A stretch of DNA of 64,000 nt from Clitoria ternatea (Eukaryota; Streptophyta; Magnoliopsida; Fabales; Fabaceae). Position 1 is the stretch's first letter; each line of letters starts with the position of its first letter. The notes below the pieces were generated by a model, which saw nothing but the letters and a program-made list of their open reading frames with translations, was not told the origin of the DNA and made no database searches. Positions 1 to 10,262 of this stretch are shown here, in pieces. The DNA lies in NCBI GenBank assembly GCA_037962975.1, contig CM075676.1, positions 93,814,001 through 93,878,000 of the forward strand. Reading direction: 5' to 3'. The translations under genes were made by a program, and so were the position numbers.

Positions 1-3000
1 AGTTAACATTTATACCAATTGAAGTGTCTATTTGATGATCAAATTGTGAGAATGAAGTGATGTTAAAAGTACCACGCAATAACTTATGTTTGTTATATAC
101 ATCATTCAAAGATATTATATAATTTTATTTGAATAATAAATTAAAAATTTACTTTTAATTAACCTCGTTTCACTAACCCCATCTAACACCAAACAAATGC
201 TTGATTTTTGTAGTGTATGTGTGATATATTTACTCATTCTGATACACTGTATTAGTAAGCTAGCTACAATACTGATTCTCAACTCAACCATGCAACCAAT
301 GCCTATTCTTCTTCTAAGCATCTAAAGAAGAATTTGCTTTTCCTTTTTGCACGTGTGATGTTCGGGGCCTGCTACTGGTACTGGTTTAATTGGCAAATGG
401 ATATTGATATCATGGATGTTGCACTTAAGTCGTCCTTGTTAGTTGAGAATCCATTACGGCAGTTCAAAATCTCTTTTTTGGATATAGTCAAAGAAAAAGG
501 TTATCCCATTGTCTTACTAGAATATGTTTTCTCCAGAAGCAGGATCGGACACCATTCTATAAGAAATTATATTTTACTTTTTTCAGGAGAACTTATCCTT
601 TGTTAGAAACTTTCAAGATGTAAAGATCTCAAATGAGTTTTGCCTATATTGATATGATTGAAATCAACTTGCTCTGTCGTATTTTATTGCTGTAAAAAAT
701 TATATTATAGATAAACTGGTAATTTTTATTAATTTAACAGCATATTGTTTGGTACACTAGAAAATAATTGACATCTGTTCACGATCACACAAAAATTGTC
801 AATCCTAATTAAGATACTGTATTATTATTTGTTAATTCAGTGGTTCTGTATCAAAAATTAAAGTGATAATATAAACTTTTAACTCTATATTAGTAATATG
901 ATATATCAAGCTAATATTTGATGATATTTTAGTTATTTTAAAAGTTAAAAATTTAAAATGTTGGTTATGATACTATCTGACAATATGTTACGAAAAAAAA
1001 TGTTGCCAAAAACCCAACATGTTGTAGTAAGACAAATTCTTACTAGCAGACTGGGCGGTATAAACTTTCACTTTATACTAATGTTTCTAGTTAGTTTATC
1101 TCTAGTTATATCTTTAGTTAACACTAAAATTAATAATTTGCTTTTGTTAGATAAATGTTATATTGATTAAGACCAATCCAATGTTATACCATTAGACCAT
1201 GCATTAGTATTTTTTTCTGGTAGCAGTGTAAAATGGATAGTAAGAGAGGGGGAAAAGATAAGAAGAAATGTAATGGACAATATAAAGAAAGAGGGAGATA
1301 AGGGAAAATGTAGAAAAAGAAAGTGCTGCCAAAATCTCAAAATCGAGCAAATCTGAATGATACTTCTCTATTAGGTCCTGGATTTAACTTATTGACTTTT
1401 TTTTTTTTGTCACAAATGGGAAATGTATCTTATAATTGTCATAATGTTAAATGAATTACAACATTGTACCCCTTAACTTCATTTTACTCATAATTTTTTT
1501 TTAAAAATTGACTCATAAAAAAAGTAAAATTTACTGATTTATGCATTTAATCAGAATTTAAACCTTTGGTAAAATACTTAACTAAGTCACATATTTGGTA
1601 AAATACTTAACTAACTCACATATTTCTCACATATTTACCAAACTTTATTAGTTACATTCACTATAATATATCCCCATTTTTTATTTTTTTATTTTTTAGT
1701 ATATAATTTTATTTCTCATTCAAAACTAGTAAATAAGTATTGTGTTAGAACTCAGTAGTGAATAGCCGACCTAAAAAACTTTACTACATACAAATATCAG
1801 TATGTCTCAAATTTAAAATGAGATAAATGATATTTATCTAATTTATTTTCACCGATCAATCTATTTTATTTTCCGTATGCTAATATTTTTCTCTAGACAC
1901 AATCAACTTTTCCTATTTATTTAAAGCATAGGGATTACTTAAATAAATTGTATACTGTATCTTTAGAAAAATGAACTTTGAGTCCCCAAAAGAAGCTTTT
2001 TTCATATGCAGAATTCGAACCCCTTACAAATATATTTAAATAACCAACTCAAAATTCTATGAATTGTGCGAAGTTTTGTTACTGTTATTGCTATCTGAAG
2101 TGTTATATAAGATGTATAAAAAATTATCTAACAACATCATTTTGCATTTTTTTCATAATGTATCTATCTTACTTCATATTTCTCCCCTTCTTCTCAATGT
2201 AATTCATGTTGAATGAAGTCTTAAAAAAAATACAAGTGATATTAATTTAATGGAATCACAGATCATAAAACTCTCAATATATGATTACCAATCAATATAC
2301 GGTGTTATAAAAATATTCATTATATTAAATTGAATAAAGGGAATTGATAACTGGCTAACTTAATCAAATAATTACTCGTAACTATGATTATATGGTCGTT
2401 TCTCTAACATATTTCATCCCTAACACAATTAATTTAGATATAATAAAGAAAATTAGTTTATCTCATAGTAATATTATTGAAAAATAAACTTTAATTTTAA
2501 AATTATCTTTATAGTTAAATATTATGGTCAAATTTTTCTCCGTTTTATGAAAAGTATTATATATAAAAAATTATATCATTAAATATGATAAGTTATTTAA
2601 TATTTACTTTTATTTTAGACCAACATATTTTATTGCTTATATTCAACTCAAAGTTGATACTACTCAATGCCTACATCTTTTCCTTTCTAAGCTTTTGGCC
2701 TTAGAGCTCTAAGCTAAGTGCCGAGTCAAATAAATCAACCGACAAATATATACACACACCCCGATTTTAAATATTAAATAAAACAAAATAATTTATTTCA
2801 CACCTATTAAAAATAATATCTAAAAATATAAAAATAATTATTTATATTAATATTATATAATAGTATATCTAATATAATTTCTCAAAATACTTAAAATACT
2901 TTTAATAAATATTGATTAGTTATCTTAACAATATATAAAAAGATGTATTAATTTTAATTAAAATATTAAAATTTACATAGGAGTGGATGCAATATGGATT

Positions 3001-3238
3001 TGCATAAAAATAGAGAACAGATATTTAAAGAATAAAAAGTTAAAAAAAATTACCAAGTGATTATGTTAAACACATTTTCAGGTAAAGAATTTCAACTTAG
3101 AATATTTTAAAAGGTAATCAGTAGCTGGGGGTAGGAAGAACATGAACATGAAGATGAAGATGAACAAGAGCATGCAGCACAGCACACATATAGTTGAGTG
3201 TGATGTGAAAAAGGAGGAGTCTGCAGAACTTCACAGGA
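1..3238. other. AT-rich intergenic DNA, no gene recognised
   Basis: About 3.2 kb of AT-rich sequence with only short chance reading frames. The longest, at 334-606 on the plus strand, opens at a TTG codon, shows no family motif I recognise and has no clear splice context. I see no RNA gene or terminal repeats here. It could include distal 3' sequence of the MIR169 transcript that starts near 3370 and runs leftward. Confidence 0.6.
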
Positions 3239-3239
3239 G

Positions 3240-3352
3240 AAGAAAAAAGCAAAATGTAGCCAAGAACAACTTGCCCGCAGAGAAGAATAACAGTGATACT
3301 CAATATATGCCGGCAAGTCATCCTTGGCTGCACTTCACTTTCTGCATCTTCT
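3240..3352 (-). ncRNA. MIR169: MIR169 precursor hairpin (copy 1)
   Basis: Read on the minus strand, the 5' arm at 3330-3310 carries the canonical 21-nt miR169 (begins CAGCCAAGGATG, ends CTTGCCGG). The 3' arm at 3276-3256 carries the star strand (begins GGGCAAGTTG, ends TTGGCTAC), pairing with a few G:U pairs and mismatches. The flanking stem continues outward: AGTGAAGTG below the miRNA faces CATTTTGCT. The loop is about 33 nt. miR169 is known to guide cleavage of NF-YA (CBF-B/HAP2) transcription-factor mRNAs in stress and nodulation programmes. Mature position on the 5' arm is standard for this family and fixes the strand. Small reading frames over this interval are incidental to the primary transcript. 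A second MIR169 on the same strand lies at 27.4 kb. Confidence 0.9.
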
Positions 3353-3400
3353 TGTGAGTTAAGAGACCTCTTCATCGATAAGAAGAACACAGAACACAAC

Positions 3401-3410
3401 ATTATATTAT
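3401..3410 (-). promoter_or_regulatory. Possible TATA box of MIR169 copy 1
   Basis: The minus strand reads ATAATATAAT here, about 50 nt upstream of the hairpin base, which would place transcription start near 3370. AT-rich surroundings make this weak by itself. The matching arrangement at the second MIR169 locus gives some support. Confidence 0.35.
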
Positions 3411-3973
3411 GAGATAGAGAGGTGCTGCTGCACTGCACTGCACTGCACTCACACCGACTTTGGAAGACACCAGATATGAAAAGGGCCACGCGCACTTCTC
3501 TCTTCTTAGCCACGTTACTTCTCTCTTTCATTTCTTTATTTCAAGAACCATCTACAACTATACCTCAACCCTCTGTTCTACTTTTCATTTTATGTGAATA
3601 ATATTTTAGGGTTTGAGTTTTATCATAATATTAATGTTTTCATCTTCAACATAATTGTTTTTCATAAATAATATATATGGTTAAATAAAAAAAATCTTTT
3701 ATATTTCTATTTTAATTTTTTAGATAAGTTGATCGCTGTATATGAATATATACGAGATAAAATAATTAACAGATTAAAGTTTTTTGCTGAAAAAAGTTGA
3801 TTTTAAGGATAATTCTAATAAATTTTTAATAAAAAAATTATAGTACTAGATATCTTTGATTTCTTATATCACTTAAGATTGTACTGGTTAAATCTTAAAA
3901 ATTTGCTTTTTATTTTTATTTGGTACTCCTTAATTAAATTCCTATCATGGCCAAAAACAAATTCCTACAAAAT
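3411..3973. other. Intergenic DNA left of the CACTA element
   Basis: Sequence upstream of MIR169 copy 1. It includes a short CTGCA-type run (about 3424-3450), then AT-rich DNA up to the target duplication AAA at 3974-3976. No gene seen. Confidence 0.5.
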
Positions 3974-3976
3974 AAA

Positions 3977-4440
3977 CACTAGTACAAAAAAGGATATAAG
4001 GACGGGATACGAACACGGTTATCCCAAAACTGTGTTTAAAACCATGCGGTGGCAGTTTTGTAAATACCATGAACTTTTAAAAATTTTTAAAACATACCTA
4101 CGAACACGGTTAAAAATTTAACCGTGCTTAAAAGACATATATAAACACGGTTCAGATGGAACCGTCCTTAAAGGGTTTCATAATTATTTCTTTTAAATTT
4201 TTTAATTTAGCACATACGAAGACGGTTCTTTGTAACCGTGCTTAAAGCTTATTATAATTTTTTTAAAATTTTTAATTTGATATACGAAGACGGTTGAGCT
4301 TGAATTGTGTTTAAAGGTCTGATATACGAAGACGGGTGAGCTAGAACCGTGTTTAAAGGTCTGATATACGAAGACGGGTGAGCTAGAACCGTGTTTAAAG
4401 GTATGATTTAAACACGGTTACCTTTGAACCGTGTTTATAA
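3977..4440. repeat. Left subterminal repeat array of the CACTA element (family A)
   Basis: Repeated units of roughly 30-45 bp pair a GAAGACGGTT or AACACGGTT half with an AACCGTG(C/T)TTAAA half, so each unit is itself imperfectly palindromic. The same units form the right end at 23370-23877. In En/Spm-type elements, such subterminal repeats are binding sites for the element's own DNA-binding protein. One unit is duplicated in tandem near 4318-4400. Confidence 0.85.
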
Positions 4441-4554
4441 GTGCTATTTTAAAACTTCATTTAACGCTTTCCTTTTCCTCTGCACCCATGCCCACCTCTT
4501 TGTCTTCCCTCCCACCTCTTTGTCTTCCCTCCATTTCTCTTTGACAAAAGTCAT

Positions 4555-5180
4555 CACTACTAAAAAAACCCTAAACAGCTACCTCAAGTTAGCGACCACC
4601 AAATCCCGTCGCTATTCAGCGACCGATTTAGCGACCCCTCATGCGAAAAGGTACAAAAAAATTGTTAGCGACTATATTAGCGACCCAACAACGAACCCGT
4701 CGCTAAAAATTTGCAAATACCGTCGCTAGTACGGTCGCTATAATTTCAGCTCCTCCCTTTTTTGGTTTCCCTCCATGATTTTTGATGGCGCCAAATCTTA
4801 GCGACGGCACGAGCCGTCACTGTATTTACCTCCAACTATAGCGACGGCGTTTTAGCGTCGCTATGTTTTGTACTTGTGACGGGAGTAGTTAGTCGTCGGT
4901 AGTGTACTGGGTATTAGTGACGGATTAGTCTTTCCGTCGCTAATGTTTCGACGGTCTAACCTCGCCGTCGCCAGTATTCTGAGAATTTTGTGACGGAGGT
5001 CTTAGTCGTCGCTACTGTTTTGGCCTTCCCTCCATTATTTTATTTTAAAGAGGGGAATGTAGCGACAGTCATCTGACACCGTCGCTAATATCAGGGGATT
5101 AGTGACGGAAGACTTAGGCGTCGCTAAGGGTTTTAATTGTAGTGACGTTGTTAGCGACGGTTCATACCCCCGTCGCTAAT
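4555..5180. repeat. Second subterminal-type array (family B, AGCGACGG repeats) with a CACTA-like terminus
   Basis: At 4555 the sequence reads CACTACTAAAAAAACCC, which looks like a CACTA-family terminus different from the outer one. It is followed by about 20 copies of TAGCGACGG / CCGTCGCTA in both orientations up to about 5180. No matching right terminus or family B array occurs at the other end of the outer element. This is therefore best read as the left end of a second CACTA family, nested or recombined into the outer element, with its right end lost. Confidence 0.65.
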
Positions 5181-5421
5181 CTTTTAATCTATCTCGACAG
5201 CAATTCCTTTCCCTGTCATTCGCCCTAACCGAAAGTTCCCTCCCTCCCTCATCTGTCTCCCTCCCTCAGACGCCGACAATCTCCCCCTCCCTCCGTATCC
5301 CTCGTCGTCTCTGAGTCCCCCGTCCGAAGGTCCGAACCACCGTCTCCCGCCCTTTCTGAACCTCTGTTGGAACCTCCGTTGGAAGAAGACTACTTGAGGC
5401 TCCCTTCCCTCCATCGCAGGT
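5180..5421 (+). other. Probable 5' untranslated exon of the CACTA transcript
   Basis: A CT-rich segment (CCCTCC repeats) without a long reading frame lies just inside the subterminal array. It ends at a good donor, GCAG|GTAACG, at 5420/5421. A candidate second leader exon, about 9200-9272, lies between CATGCAG and AGGTAATCC. The intron between them would be about 3.8 kb. Exon calls here rest only on splice-site appearance. Confidence 0.4.
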
Positions 5422-5454
5422 AACGTTCCACTACCCTTCCCTCCATCTCTAGTT

Positions 5455-5870
5455 TTGTGGGTTTCTGGCCTTTATTTTTGGTATCTGGGTGAGGTGGGTG
5501 AGGAAGGGGGTTACGGGAGGGATGTTTGGGTTAGGTTACGGGTGGTGGGTGTGGAGAGGGGTTATGGGTTGGGGTTGGTTAGGCCGTGGGGAGAGTGTTT
5601 CGGGTTTCAGGTGGGTGTTGAGGGGTTTCGGGTTGGGAGGTGGGTGGAAGGTGGTATGTGTGGGGAGGGTGGTGGGTTTAGGTATAGGGAAGGGTTAATC
5701 GGTTTAAGGTTGGTGAGGCTGTGGGGAGGGGGTTTTAGGTGGTGACTAGTGGATGTGGGGAGAGGTATGGGTGGTTTAGGGTGGTTGGTGATGGGCTTAG
5801 GGCGTTAGGGGTTGCTGTGGTTGGGTTAGGCATGAAGGTGCATGGGTGAGAGAGGGTGTTTCGGGTTTGC
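5455..5870 (+). other. G-rich, C-poor strand-asymmetric intron start
   Basis: Over about 400 bp the plus strand is dominated by G and T, with many GGGT, GGGG and GTGGG runs and very few C residues. Reading frames through it are composition artefacts. It sits directly after the proposed leader donor. From about 5870 to 7600 the intron continues as ordinary AT-rich sequence in which I see nothing. Confidence 0.6.
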
Positions 5871-7622
5871 TGATGGTGTTATTGCTGTGGTGTTATTGCT
5901 GATGATGTTTGTCATTGTTCTTCTGTGTTCAGAATATCTCAATTGAAGTTACTGTGGTGTTATTGCTGGTCCAATGTTAGAGTTGTAGTTATCTTGTTTC
6001 TGATGTTGGATAGGAAATGATAGAATTAACTCTTTATGCTGTCTAAAATTGTACTCGTTGAATTGTTGATTCTTCCACTCACCACTCTGCAAAGTTAGCA
6101 TATTTGTCATTATTAGCTTAAATTACTTGTTTTATGATTTACCTCACGGAAAGTTAGCATATTATGCATTAAAATTCTGTAGTTAATAACCATAAGTTTA
6201 GTATTGGTAAATCATTTCTGCTCTTGTTTAATTTTTAAAATGTAGTCTTTCAATTGGGATGGATAAAAGATAAATTTTTTATTTGTTGATTAAATAGAGT
6301 ATGTAGATATTTTTAATGATGTGGTAATTGGATACTAAACAATCACAATAATGTTTGTCAATTGCCCAAAAACAGTTTTATGTTACCATATTTGTTTAGC
6401 AGTTTAGTATAAGAACTTGGCTTGTTTTTCAGATTTTGATGTTTCTCTGGCTGATACAAGCTAAAGTTCAAAAATAATTCGAGTCTCACAGATTGGATAT
6501 TTAGCAAAGAAATGTATTGTTGAGTTACTATTAAGTAAACATGTTTCATTAAAGTGGTATTTCTTTACAAGTTTATAAAGTGCCAGAATACTGGGCAGAG
6601 AACTAGAACAAAAATGAAGATTAACTACTGAAACAGTAAAAGAAATAAAATGTAATGCATAATTTAGAAGGTGCAATGCTCAAAGTCACCTTCCTTGATT
6701 AAAATTGTTCATATTGGATTTGCATTGGGATGTTTTGGTCAGAATATTTAGAATTAGAAGCAATGTTGATATAAGTTTTGATTTGGTGTGTTCTACATTG
6801 GAAAATCTTGTTGAGGTTTTGGGCTTTTTGTTTTCTAGTATATTATCGAAAATAACAGATTTTATTTTTCTTATTAATCTAACTTTTGAGTTTATCAAGA
6901 AAGCCATCAAGTTTTGTTTTGTTTTAATTTTGTAAACTCACTGATGATATATACAGGCTTAAGGCCTTTGCCTTTAAATATTTTAGAACATTTTAAACTT
7001 TTATTTTAATTTTTATGCTCTTGTTATAAAGTGTTGAAGAATGAAGTTGTGAAATAGTTATCAAATTAGTTTACAAAGATTGAATACTAAAGTTTAAAGT
7101 TATTAGTTTTAGGTGAAAGTCAAAGTAAAGTTAAAAATTGATTGTTATTTTTTAATTTTATCAAATAATTTAATTGTATGATTAGAGGATAATAATATAT
7201 TAATAGAGTTGGTAAAATGTTTGAATCAAACTTGGACCTACTAAATGAAGGATATTTAAGAGAAATTATATTAACACCATGTTTTATTTGTTATTTTCAC
7301 CCATGTTTATGAGTTTTTGAACCAAAATAACATTTTATTTGAATTATACCGATCCATGTAATTCATGATGACGCTTATTGTTGAAACCTGTAAATTGTGG
7401 TTTCCATCCTAAGTCCGTGTTCTAACGCTTTCATTCAAATGCCATAAACTCACCTTTGGTGGCTTTTATTTAGTACCCACCCATTACACAAGCCCATATC
7501 ATATCCACGCAATACGTGCCTATTGAGAGTTTGAAAATTAGAAATGTTTCATGGCTAAATTCATTTTCTGGAAGTTGCATTGAAGTTACATTGGTTTTGA
7601 GATTGAATGTGGTATGATTCAT

Positions 7623-8396
7623 TTAATCTTGTACTGAGTAAAAGACTTTTGTGAGGTATAAGAATTGAAAGAACACACCCTTAATTTCATGCTCAAATGT
7701 TTCATGACTCTGAACTATAGCATTTCCAATCGGCCGGACCTCAGCCCAGATTCCTCTCCCATCAATCTTCTTAGAATAAATACCCCTGTCCTGAAGTCTT
7801 TCCTTACCATCAGGCCAAGTGCCACTACCTTTAGCAACCAGCCTAACAGTCCCCTCATCCTTTCTATGTTCTGAGGTGGGAAACTTTTGAGCCAATTGAG
7901 TCCCAGATCCTCCATCATTGTCCCTAATCCTCTTGTCCAACTCTAAGACGAGTTTAGAATCCTTATTCCCCTCGGGCAAATGATTGTTCTCTCTCTTGTC
8001 CAACTCCAAGACAGAGACTATCTCTACCATGTTGGCTCTTTCTGCTGGTTCTTGGCTCAAGCAGGCTAGACTTAGTTTAACTATCTGCAGGGCACACACT
8101 TTCTCATTGTTTCCAGTTAGGCTAGGATCAACAAACAAACTCACTTCCTTTGCTTCAATCTCTTTTCCAACAAGATTTACTTCGATAGCCTGAAGCATTA
8201 CTTGTCTTCCATCTTGTACGATCATAGAATCTTTACTTGTGATCAGTTCCAACAGCACCACTCCGAATGCATAAACATCCATTTTGGTTGTGACCATTCC
8301 TTCCTCGAGATACTCTGGAGCTATATAACCCTTTGTCACAATATATGATGTGGCATTAGCAGAAGTTATTTTCCTATCGTAGGTTATATATCTCAA
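7623..8396 (-). pseudogene. Captured LysM receptor-like kinase fragment (LYK4/LYK5-like)
   Basis: On the minus strand a 257-codon frame (opening at TTG, so not a native start) begins at the kinase activation segment. It carries the APE region (GYIAPEYLEEG), subdomain IX (DVYAFGVVLLELIT) and subdomain XI (about residues 105-125, PAERANMVEIVSVL). The best resemblance I can recall is LYK4/LYK5-type LysM receptor kinases, which act in chitin perception at the plasma membrane. The extracellular LysM repeats, membrane segment and the ATP-binding and catalytic-loop lobes are absent. After residue 128 the frame continues into sequence I do not recognise, with a duplicated VLELDKR motif, so it is chimeric. 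It lies antisense inside the large leader intron of the CACTA element, which fits host gene capture. It encodes no working kinase. Confidence 0.7.
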
Positions 8397-8401
8397 AGGA
8401 T

Positions 8402-8950
8402 GTGTTATTCAATGAGGCTCGCTTTCCCTATCCTAAATTCACCACTTCCTTATCCCATTCCTGTTACACCCACTGCATCCAACTGTATTATTTTCGCCCT
8501 GTAACTAGCTCCTCTACTTCCACATCATCTCCCTCTGTACCTTTCACCAATGAGTCTCAGTTCCCACTGGTTTTCCCCTTAATTCTGCAGCTCCCTCTAC
8601 ACAACCAACCAACACCCTCAACATCACAAACAACCAACATTCATCCTATGGTCATAAGGTAATATATGTAGCTTATGTACAGGTTGCATAAGGTAATATA
8701 TGAACTTAAACAGGCCCCAAGAGCTTGGTTTGAACGCTTACAGTTCACTCAGATCTCCCTTGGGGATAAAGCCACCATCTGTGACTCATCTCTCTTTGTA
8801 TATAACTGTGTATCTTAGGTAGATTACCTACTGGTTTATGTAGACAGCGTCATCATCACTGGCAGCAGCCCATCTCTAGTTCAGTAACTCGTTAACAAAC
8901 TGAATGGTGCATTTGACCTGAAACAACTTGGTCCTCTTTCTAATTAACTC
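8402..8950 (+). pseudogene. Ty1/Copia polyprotein fragment with internal deletion
   Basis: The first part (8402-8660) reads as the Ser/Pro/Thr-rich linker that follows Copia integrase and ends at the typical HPM(V/T)xR motif (seen as NIHPMVIR). Shortly after, about 8710-8940 reads as the C-terminal half of reverse transcriptase: APRAWFERL, then LLVYVDS(V)IITG, where Copia has YVDD, then a LKQLG motif. In-frame stops interrupt it, and most of the RT between linker and KQAPRAW is missing. It starts only 5 bp from the receptor-kinase fragment, so both may have arrived in one capture event. The YVDD second Asp is a Ser, a further inactivating change. Confidence 0.65.
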
Positions 8951-9303
8951 ATCTAAGAAGAGTCTTTATAAATTAACTCATCTAAGAAGAGTCTTTACAA
9001 ACAACCTTTAGAATGTTTAATAATGCAAATGTAGTCTCTGTTGTGTCTCTCATGGACTCATTCTGACGTGGATCCCAAGTGTGTAGATCACCGGTCTGAA
9101 GTCGTTGCTGTGTAATCTATAATTTGCTTTGCGTGTCTTTCTTTGTTTAGTTTCCTTGCTACTTGTAACTGTCTAACGAATTCTTGGTTTGTCATGCAGA
9201 GTAACACACATCACGTGTGATCTCTGATCGTCTCTCTTCAGCTCCGTATTTATCGCCCACTTTTTTCCCTAGGTAATCCCTAACGCTGACTTTCTCGATA
9301 TAT

Positions 9304-9560
9304 GTATGCATGTCAATTGTTGTTTGTTAGTAGAGAGCAAAGCTCATTAGGAACTGGTTTTGATGTGTTTATAATGTGTTTTATGCATGTGTAATGTTGT
9401 TTGTTAGTGGAGAGCAGAGCTCATTAGGCGATGGTTTTGTGTGCTGATAACATGATAAACATGCATGTGTAATGTTGTTTGTTAGTGGAGAGCAGAGCTC
9501 ATTAGGCATTGGTTTTGTGTGCTGATAACATGATTTACGATGCATGTGTAATGTTGTTTG
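9304..9560 (+). repeat. 79-bp tandem repeat, about 3.3 units
   Basis: The phrase TGCATGTGTAATGTTGTTTG recurs at 9383, 9462 and 9541, exactly 79 bp apart. A more diverged unit precedes them from about 9304. Each full unit includes GTGGAGAGCAGAGCTCATTAGG. It lies in the leader intron just upstream of the hairpin and TNP2 copy A. Confidence 0.85.
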
Positions 9561-9839
9561 TTAACATGATTTGGTGTTCATAACTCTGAATATCATATAT
9601 AATGCGTATCATATGTTTATTTATCTATACTGGGAAGTTTTCTATATGTAACAGGCCGTTTGTAAATTTGGGAAATGTCTAGTTTACAGGGGAGACTCTG
9701 CCAAAATTTCGGCAGACTCCCTTGCTTAGGGAACTTAAAAAATGAAACTCAACTTTAATAATGTAGGGTTTAGTCGTGTGTGTACCCATTAGATTCCCGT
9801 TCAAGTTTCAAAACAACCGGTTGATGTACCGTGTTGTGT

Positions 9840-10200
9840 TGGATCTTGAATTGTCCCGGTTGGACAGTTTGGTATGAATTTGTAACCTGTAGGGCGTAAC
9901 CCATCAATGTTGTATGTGGTCTATCTTGAGAAGTTGAATGAATGTTCATTTGAAATTTCGGTTATGGTGTTTCGTATTGTTCCCAGGGTGCATGTCTGCG
10001 TGTGGTGTTTCATACCGTACGTATCTCTGTGTACTCGGGGACCAATGCGAAATGCTGCCGAAATTTCAAATGAACATTCGTTCAACTCAAGATAGACCAC
10101 ATATAATTATGGGATGGGTTACGGATGGTTGCATATTCATCCCGAATGGGATAGGGCCCCACCAATTTGCAACATCAAAGAGATAGAGTGATTCACAACC
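9840..10200 (+). other. Long fold-back hairpin A upstream of TNP2 copy A
   Basis: The arm 9913-9961 is complementary to 10058-10105: 46 positions pair, one of them G:U, with a 3-nt bulge. Pairing continues inward (TTTCGTATTG..CCC against GGGGACCAATGCGAAA) and less perfectly outward to about 9840/10200 (GGCGTAACCCATC against GATGGGTTACG). Total stem is over 120 bp with interruptions. A homologous segment upstream of TNP2 copy B folds the same way although its outer arms have diverged. It could be a small-RNA precursor, an RNA element in the leader, or a remnant of an inverted duplication. Confidence 0.75.
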
Positions 10201-10262
10201 GATAGTTAAATAAAAATTTAAACGTGTAACATAACAGAAATCGTGCTTGTTAGATATTATAA

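Noticed and set aside
3107..3531. Small reading frames on both strands around 3.1-3.5 kb
   Set aside because: They overlap the MIR169 hairpin, show no protein motif and are explained by the primary miRNA transcript.
7623..8396. Receptor kinase as a real host gene
   Set aside because: It lacks the N-lobe, membrane and LysM parts, opens at TTG, lies in a transposon intron and has a foreign C-terminus.
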